A stretch of 64,000 nucleotides of DNA from Diphasiastrum complanatum (Eukaryota > Streptophyta > Lycopodiopsida > Lycopodiales > Lycopodiaceae). This document shows positions 58,241 through 64,000 of this stretch, in pieces (within the stretch, counting starts at the first letter, position 1; each line of letters starts with the position of its first letter). The stretch is taken from contig CM055106.1 of NCBI GenBank assembly GCA_029204225.1, positions 24,420,921 through 24,484,920 on the forward strand, written 5' to 3'. Under the pieces are notes generated by a model that was not told where the DNA came from, did not search any database, and worked only from the letters and a program-made list of their open reading frames with translations. The translations under genes were made by a program, and so were the position numbers.

Positions 58241-58978
58241 ATAGTTAGAAAATTTCATTATACTAACCAGCACTGCCCAGACACAAATTTCAAAGTTTTC
58301 TATATTGCATTTTTATTTTTTAGTTAATTTTAACTACGTTACGTAGATTTCAAATTTGTGCATTTTGATTGGGCCTGGTGACGGTTGAAACTAAAGAAAA
58401 AAAATAAAAGTATCTTTACAAAGGGTCTTTTTTATATTGAAAACTCCTCTAATGCAAACCACAGTATCTATTGTAAAGTCTTCTTAGTTATCAACGTAGA
58501 AAAGGTAATATCCACATACTACAAAAGGTTTATACAAATTTTATGAAATAACCTCTTGCATCATTTACAACTTGATCTGTAGACTACAATAGATATAAAG
58601 GTCACCATCTATGTTTACAATAGGCAAGTCTCATTTCTTATACGCTTTCCATAACTTATTTAGGTTTAGACAGTATAAGTTTGCTCAAAATAGTAGTTCG
58701 AATTTTATTTATATTTTAGGAACTCAGACCATTGTTCCTTAATGCCAATTTAACACAAAGTAGCATATAAAGTAATGTCAAATTAGCTACAATAGAAGTG
58801 ATAGCACAGTCTTGTGGCTGAAAAGATTTATTCGCCTTGTACATTGAGAGTCCATATCAAATTAGTAGTCTAGGAAGCCTTTAATATAGTAATTGCTAAT
58901 GTAGTGGTGCCCACTATTGTCTCCCAAAGTACTTGTGCTCCATAAAAACTGTCGTGGTAGAACGTTGCCTTGTTTCCT
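58241..58978. other. AT-rich stretch without a gene
   Basis: No coding region or strong repeat is recognised. It precedes the candidate gene at 59.2 kb and may hold unseen upstream exons. Confidence 0.4.
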
Positions 58979-59206
58979 GATATTCAAAGAGTTGTGGGCT
59001 GCATTCCCACTGATATTCGAAGAGCCGTGGCCTGCATTTGGTGGTGGAGTGGCTCCATATCTATATTAATTAACTTAATATTATAAATGTATTCATATGC
59101 ATTAAATTGTTTTTCTGTGGCCTGCATTTGGTGGTGGAGTGGCTCCATATCTATATTAATTAACTTAATATTATAAATGTATTCATATGCGTTGAATTAT
59201 TTTTCA
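58979..59206. repeat. Nested tandem duplications (33 bp x 2 and 90 bp x 2)
   Basis: TGATATTC(A/G)AAGAG occurs at 58979 and 59012 (33-bp period). A 90-bp unit starting GTGGCCTGCATTTGG occurs at 59027-59116 and 59117-59206 with very few differences. The second unit ends at the polypyrimidine/AG acceptor of the first recognisable exon of the next gene. Confidence 0.9.
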
Positions 59207-59214
59207 AATTGTAG

Positions 59215-60214
59215 GTTGTAGAAAAAAACCAAGGTATGAAGCTGAAAAGGTGTCTCAACGTAGGAGTGAACGACCTCGTAAGGTATGTGGTGTTTTTTGC
59301 TCAATATGTAATATATAGATTTTGAATTTTTACTATCTTATTAAACAAAAGTCAATTTTGATTCAGATGAGCACGAAACTGAAAAGAAGTGTGGAGGAGC
59401 ACAATATACATTGTAAAAAAAATAACGTGGTGGGAGTTGTGACCAAAAAAATGAAGGTATGGTCAATGTTTTAAGACTATTTGTGCATGCGCGCATACAT
59501 TAGAATAATTAGAGATATATGATCTTTACTAATTTTTGTATTTTGTTTTTTTGTTAATATGAGAATTTATCAGAATTTGACCATCACAGATATAAAAAAA
59601 AAAAAAAGATGTTTTACAGGTGAGAAAATGTCTTTTGTTTACATGTATTATATAATATTGAATTTGTAGTAAATTTCATTCTAATAAATTGTAATCAATT
59701 TTGGTTGTGTAATTATGAAGTCTAATTTATCACAATTGTTTTTTTTTTATAGGTGTACGGCGTAGAAGATTTTGATTTACAAAATCAAGAAACTATTTTA
59801 ATGCGATATTTTAATTTACGTACTGTAGATAATTTGTACGGCAAATTAAAAGAGCATTATAATAGTTTAAAGGATTTAAGAAAAAATCTACATGCGAAAA
59901 ACCGTTCGTACACCTGCATGAGAGAAGAATTAGTAGATTGCCTTTTGTATGAAGGCAAAATATTTGTTCATAAAAAACAAAAGAGATATTTGGTATTGGA
60001 GGACATTGAAGTTAGTAGGTAAGTATGTTGGTTTTTGCCTTTGGCATAACGGCAAAATAGTTGTTTGTAAAAACAAAAGAGATATTTGGTATTGGAGGAT
60101 ATTGAAGTAATATGTATGTATGTTGATTTTTGGTTGTTATAATTCGAGTTACATAATTTCGTTCTTTGCCTAGAATCGTCATGCAACGACTGTGTTTCGA
60201 AAGTGCAGTCTTTT
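59215..60214 (+). CDS. Candidate spliced gene, unknown function
   Basis: At least four exons can be chained in phase: 59215-59282 (CRKKPRYEAEKVSQRRSERP), 59367-59456 (MSTKLKRSVEEHN...), 59753-60018 (VYGVEDFDLQNQETILMRYF ... RYLVLEDIEVS) and 60174-60214 (IVMQRLCFESAVF). Donors are AAG|GTATGT, AAG|GTATGG and TAG|GTAAGT, the last a near-perfect consensus. The acceptors are T-rich plus AG. An extra exon at 59574-59619 has good borders but the wrong phase. The first exons are basic; the large exon has LRTVDNLYGKLKEHYNSLKD, probably helical. No family is recognised. The start exon and the 3' end are not found. Confidence 0.45.
59953..60133. repeat. Partial exon duplication, period about 98 bp
   Basis: The last 65 bp of the exon ending at 60018, with its donor and the start of the intron, recur at 60051-60133 (GGCAAAATA, AACAAAAGAGATATTTGGTA, GGTATTGGAGGA). 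In the second copy the donor is changed from GTAAGT to GTATGT and the frame is shorter. Confidence 0.8.
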
Positions 60215-60339
60215 GTAAGCCATCAGCGCTTTCTCTGTTTTATCATCTTCAGATTGTGAAGCTCTTCATTTACTTTTCTAGCCCGACCATCTTCGTAATC
60301 AGTTTAGCAGTGCTACCTCTTTGGCAGTTGCTGATTCAC

Positions 60340-61680
60340 AACTCTGTGAGTTAATAATCTACAACTATCTCACTTCCTACAACGTCATACTACCTTTTCT
60401 CATGGTTTCTTGTAATGGTTTATTGTAACAAGACATGTGTTTGTTTTCAAATCCAATAGATGGGTGTTTGTTCTCAAATCCAGTAGACAGGTACGTTAAC
60501 CAACTGGTAATTAGGCCACGTTCAGTTTTCCATATATCTGATATAGCGTGTCATTTTTTTCGTACTCACATAAGCGATTGTTTGTTTCAGCATGTTATTA
60601 GATTTTTTTCATTTTAAGTCTGCAACAGCTCTCGTTCATAAGCTTAAAAAACAAGGAACCATGTTTTGCGTACAAACCTTCATGTTATATAATCTTTCTT
60701 AAAGTTTCTCTATTTAGTTTTGTTTGTGAATGAGTGATATCAGGATACGATATTTCAGAAAGAGCTGGAAATAATTAGTTGTACAGTTTAATTTATGAAA
60801 ATCCTCTTCAAATACAAAAACAGTGACTGTACCAGCTCTCTTGATTGAGAGTTTTCTCTGACGGTGCCCGGCTTTTCAGATTTCTGGTCATTCTTGTTTC
60901 AGTAATCCATGCTTGTTGTTTGTTCTCTAATTCACCAAATTTATGCAACTTGTGCATTAGACATTTACATGAGATTTCGGGCTTGTAACTATAGTTACGT
61001 TATTGAGCTCATGTTAATACAGCAGATGAAAAATTGGGTTCCGTGTAAACACTAAATAATAACATCTGGGTTTATCCTTGAATGTCTAGTGAAAGAAAAG
61101 TGAAATGTCTCTTCCATTCACAGCTAACCTGTAACTAGCTCTGGATAGCAGAGACAAGTTCTAATTTCAAGAATGCAAGTTTTGCCACAATGACTTTCCT
61201 GTGAGGGCCTGTGAGGTTATATTACCATGCAAATATAACTAGCGACTGTAGGCGTCTTGCCGACGAATTCCTTTTTTCTACTTGCTTCAACTGTACAGGT
61301 GCTGATTTTGAACGTAAGTTGGAGAATAATTTTGCGAATGTGCTGATTCAATCCATTCTTGTTAAATTAGCTGACATTTTATTAGGCCTTAGAAACTGAA
61401 TTCAATTACGATATGACATCATCACAAGCCAACTCACATTTCTTTTTCCAGGAGCTATCAAATTTTGTTTCTCTACATCTGAGTCAATTAAACGCTCATT
61501 CACAATTTTGTGAGTTATCCGCAACTGTGCGACTTTCTACAGTGTCGTCATACCACTTTATTTAACAGTTTTTTGTAATGGGACGAGCTTCCGTTGGCAA
61601 ATCCAGGTACGTTAACTAACTACTAATCATGTGCTTAGTTTTCTAGATATCTGATAACAACATTTTTGTCGCTTCATGTA
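60340..61680. repeat. Pair of dispersed direct repeats, about 1.1 kb apart
   Basis: 60340-60570 and 61495-61680 share ATTCACAA..TTGTGAGTTA, CGTCATAC.AC, TTTTGTAATGG and AGGTACGTTAACYAACT, then TATCTGATA, in the same order with many substitutions. No coding region is supported between them; 61211-61399 is open on the plus strand, but featureless. Confidence 0.6.
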
Positions 61681-61956
61681 TGAACTTGATATTGTCTCTT
61701 TTTTTTGGCCTCTCGTTTGTCTTGTTTAGAGGCCGTATTTTCGAATATTAGATTGTAGATTTAAGTATGGCCTCATAAAGTTCTTTATTATGCTTGTGCA
61801 TTTTTAGCATTGAATGAACATTCGTTCATAATTTTTGATGACTATAAAGTTGCCCAGGATGATTATGGCCTTTGTGCGCAACTTTGTAGTATAGTGAAAC
61901 AATGATTCTTCAGTACCAAAATTTTTAGCTCCTTTGGGTTTTGTATTCACCAAAGT

Positions 61957-62415
61957 CTATGCAGTGGGTAAATTTTGAGGTTTGGGACGGTCTTGCATAG
62001 CTGCAGAAGTACTTGAACCTTGATTGGATGAGTTGTGAGCAGGATTTTTGATAATGATGTCATCAATCACATATCCAACCGTCTTCGTCATCAGAAGATT
62101 CTTATCAGTGATTACTTCTTGCAGCATGGTAATTAGCATTCCGCCTACTTTATCTATACCGAGAGCTGTGTAAGTTTGATATATTGTTTATCAAACACCT
62201 ACCTTTGCATCTAATAGCAATTCTGAGTCAATATTTTGCTGTTTATGGAAGACTATTTTATGTCGTGATAGTATTTTGGATTGAGATTGTCTATAAAGCA
62301 CAAAGCAGTCATACGATGTATTTGTTTGACGTAAACTAAATGCACATTGGTGGGTGCAGCGCGCGGCCTTTGCTTGATCCATAACTTTCCTGTGAGGGTG
62401 GTGGCTGAAAAGCAC
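61957..62415 (-). CDS. Candidate gene end, unknown function
   Basis: A minus-strand frame from 62415 (MLFSHHPHRKVMDQAKAARC) passes through HKQQNIDSELLLDAKV. After a 33-bp GT...AG interval (62166-62198) containing two stops, it continues in the same frame as ALGIDKVGGMLITMLQEVIT, GYVIDDIIIKNPAH and a Ser/Gln-rich end, with a stop at 61957. Smooth continuation across the gap suggests either a very short intron or an insertion in a decayed gene. No family is recognised. Confidence 0.3.
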
Positions 62416-62530
62416 ATGTTGGAGGAAGCTTGCACTTGTGGATTAGTACTTTGTAAATTTGAGGTCCTGTGAGGGCGGTGGATGAAAAGCACATGTTGGA
62501 GGCAGCTTGCGCTTTCCAGCAGCAACGATG
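62389..62530. repeat. Tandem duplication, 77 bp x 2
   Basis: CCTGTGAGGG(T/C)GGTGG(C/A)TGAAAAGCACATGTTGGAGG occurs at 62389 and 62466. Confidence 0.9.
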
Positions 62531-63133
62531 CTCTTGAAAAATTGATTTTCAATCAAATAATTTTTTCAGCCAAGAACCTGTTTATGAGATTTTGAGATGG
62601 CCCAAAACCTGCAGTGACGACCGACATCGAACCAGAATTTCCATTCTTACTTTGAGTCATTGAAAACATCAACTGGATTAATGCATTTTGTTACTATCAA
62701 CTAGTGAGATCACATAGAATTAAACTTAAGTGGACAAGCCCAACTCAAGCAAGATACACCAACTTACCACATGTGCCAAGATATCTCGGTTAAAATTGTG
62801 AAAACCATGCAATTGAGGGGTATCATGTTTACGTTTCCCTTTCATATTACAAAAAGAGGATCACAGATCCTTTCTCGTTGATTTGAAACTTTAATATCAT
62901 GTATGTCTATCTTCACGATCCACAGGTAAGAAACATAGATTTTATAAATATTGAATAAAACGATTTGCGTTAACAAGTTGTGTTTATTGTTCAGATTTAT
63001 GAAAAAAGTGTGACAATAATATGATAATTAAAATTGTTTTTTGAAAATTTATTAAGAGTTAATGACATATATTTACTCAAATTATAATATATTATCAAGT
63101 TGAATTTATTTTTACTTTTTTTACATAAAAGAA
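62531..63133. other. No gene seen
   Basis: AT-rich; no coding or structural signal recognised. Confidence 0.4.
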
Positions 63134-63450
63134 TAAAGGATTCTCCATATAATTTCCTATACAACAATGAACATAACTAGGGAAAGTGCCAACTAGGAAA
63201 AAATGAACACTTCCTAGTTTATACATCTAGGAAATCCACAATCAAATTTCTTATATAGGAAATTTAAGCCAGATTTCCTATGTAGGGAATTGTAACTAGG
63301 AAAATATAGATCTGGGTTAAATTTCCTATATAAGAAATTTGATAGTGGATTTCCTAGATGTATAAACTAGGAAGTGTTCATTTTTTCCTAGTTGGCACTT
63401 TCCCTAGTTATGTTCATTGTTGTATAGGAAATTATATGGAGAATCCTTTA
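63134..63450. mobile_element. Near-perfect long palindrome (foldback or MITE-like element)
   Basis: The left arm 63134-63266 and right arm 63318-63450, 133 nt each, are reverse complements with a single mismatch that I can find, around a 51-nt spacer. The arms begin TAAAGGATTCTCC and end GGAGAATCCTTTA, so a TA dinucleotide borders each side. Within the arms and spacer the phrase TTTCCTA...TAGGAAA recurs many times. No coding frame is present. Its perfection suggests a very recent origin or active correction. Confidence 0.85.
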
Positions 63451-63768
63451 ATTTTCCTATATAGGAAGTGATCAAAAGTTTCTTGTGAGCAGAGCCTCCC
63501 ATCCGATTTTCTGATAGTAATTCTTCTTAGAGAGAGCTCTGAATGTAGCGATAGAACATCCTCTCTCAGGCAGGGTAGCGCAAGCACATGATGCTCTCAT
63601 AGTAGCTCACTGGTAGCAAGGCTTTGAACTGTTTCTCTGAGTGATCAAAGGCCTTTCAAAGTTGTTCTCAACTGATGATGCAACATCTCGTAGATACCTC
63701 ATAAAGGAATACTCTTCATGCTTCTCTTAAATGAAGATCTTACAACAATGGATAGCTCCAAAGTGAAA
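63451..63768. other. No gene seen
   Basis: No recognisable feature apart from TTTTCCTATATAGGAAG at about 63452-63468, an echo of the palindrome's internal motif. Confidence 0.4.
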
Positions 63769-63835
63769 ACAAGTTATTGTCATTAACAATAACTTGTTAA
63801 TGACAAGTTATTGTTAATGACAAGTTATTGTCATT
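63769..63835. repeat. Short direct and inverted repeats of ACAAGTTATTGT
   Basis: ACAAGTTATTG (63769-63779) is followed by its complement CAATAACTTGT (63787-63797), and then by two direct copies of TAATGACAAGTTATTGT. Confidence 0.9.
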
Positions 63836-64000
63836 TGCAGTAACTGTGACTATGTTGGCATTCACATTAGCTTAAATGTAATACGAAAAATTGAAATTAA
63901 GTATCATATCAAAGAGATTTTTGGCGCCCAAACTTTGAAAATAACAATGGCAAGGAGACCCAGATCTACAATCGATTATGTGATTTTTTACAATGAGAAA

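Noticed and set aside
63900-63960. TTTTTGGCGCCCAAACTTT as a primer-binding site
   Set aside because: It only superficially resembles tRNA-complementary sites; there is no LTR end beside it and the window stops before an element could be seen.

Overview
The window looks like AT-rich nuclear DNA of a plant. My guess is a large repeat-rich genome of a non-seed land plant (fern, lycophyte or bryophyte) or a streptophyte alga, but this is inferred only from element types. The evidence for a plant is LTR retrotransposons with initiator-Met primer sites (TGGTATCAGAGC), a Gypsy element with a tRNA-Asp-type primer site, a chromodomain Gypsy element, spliced genes with 80-300 bp GT-AG introns, and long (GA)n/(CT)n/(CA)n tracts. 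No rRNA, tRNA, CRISPR or bacterial operon is visible. Nearly all recognisable coding sequence belongs to decayed transposable elements. They are nested or joined so tightly that several junctions fall inside protein domains.

Layout: 1-1300 is a Copia 3' end (minus). 5.1-6.5 kb holds a Gypsy integrase fragment (minus) abutting a Copia gag (plus). 9.0-10.9 kb holds two Copia fragments in opposite orientation. 11-15.8 kb is mostly non-coding, with microsatellites, a short hairpin and a hAT-like MITE. 15.8-19.6 kb is the 5' half of a Tat/Athila-like Gypsy element (minus): LTR, tRNA-Asp-type primer site, repeat-rich leader and gag. 21.5-22.6 kb is a second related gag (plus). 22.7-25.6 kb is Copia debris, fused at about 25.58 kb to a Gypsy RNase H-integrase (plus, to 27.1 kb). 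27.1-31.9 kb contains inverted LTRs and a minus-strand chromodomain Gypsy element that has lost its reverse transcriptase. 32.3-32.9 kb is a small two-exon gene with a 132-bp in-frame duplication. 33.6-36.1 kb contains two more retroelement pieces. 36.1-39.4 kb is a LINE with endonuclease and reverse transcriptase.

41.4-42.6 kb is the tail and LTR of Copia family C (plus). 48.8-52.0 kb is another Copia element (minus). 52.0-57.9 kb is a nearly full-length family-C Copia element (minus) in a tandem arrangement, with shared LTRs and partial internal regions on both sides. 58.2-64.0 kb is AT-rich, with candidate spliced genes of unknown function, tandem duplications and an almost perfect 2 x 133-bp palindrome.

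The most interesting part is 42.8-48.6 kb. A plus-strand gene in three cleanly spliced exons (44283-46032) has a D...D...E layout with a Cys-x2-Cys pair, suggesting an unclassified DDE-type transposase. It faces a minus-strand gene encoding an acidic protein (about 46.3-47.8 kb). The pair is flanked on the left by about 20 copies of a 24-bp minisatellite and on the right by an array of ATATCGCACTTGTGCGC motifs in both orientations. Together this has the layout of an autonomous DNA transposon with subterminal repeats that I cannot assign to a known superfamily.
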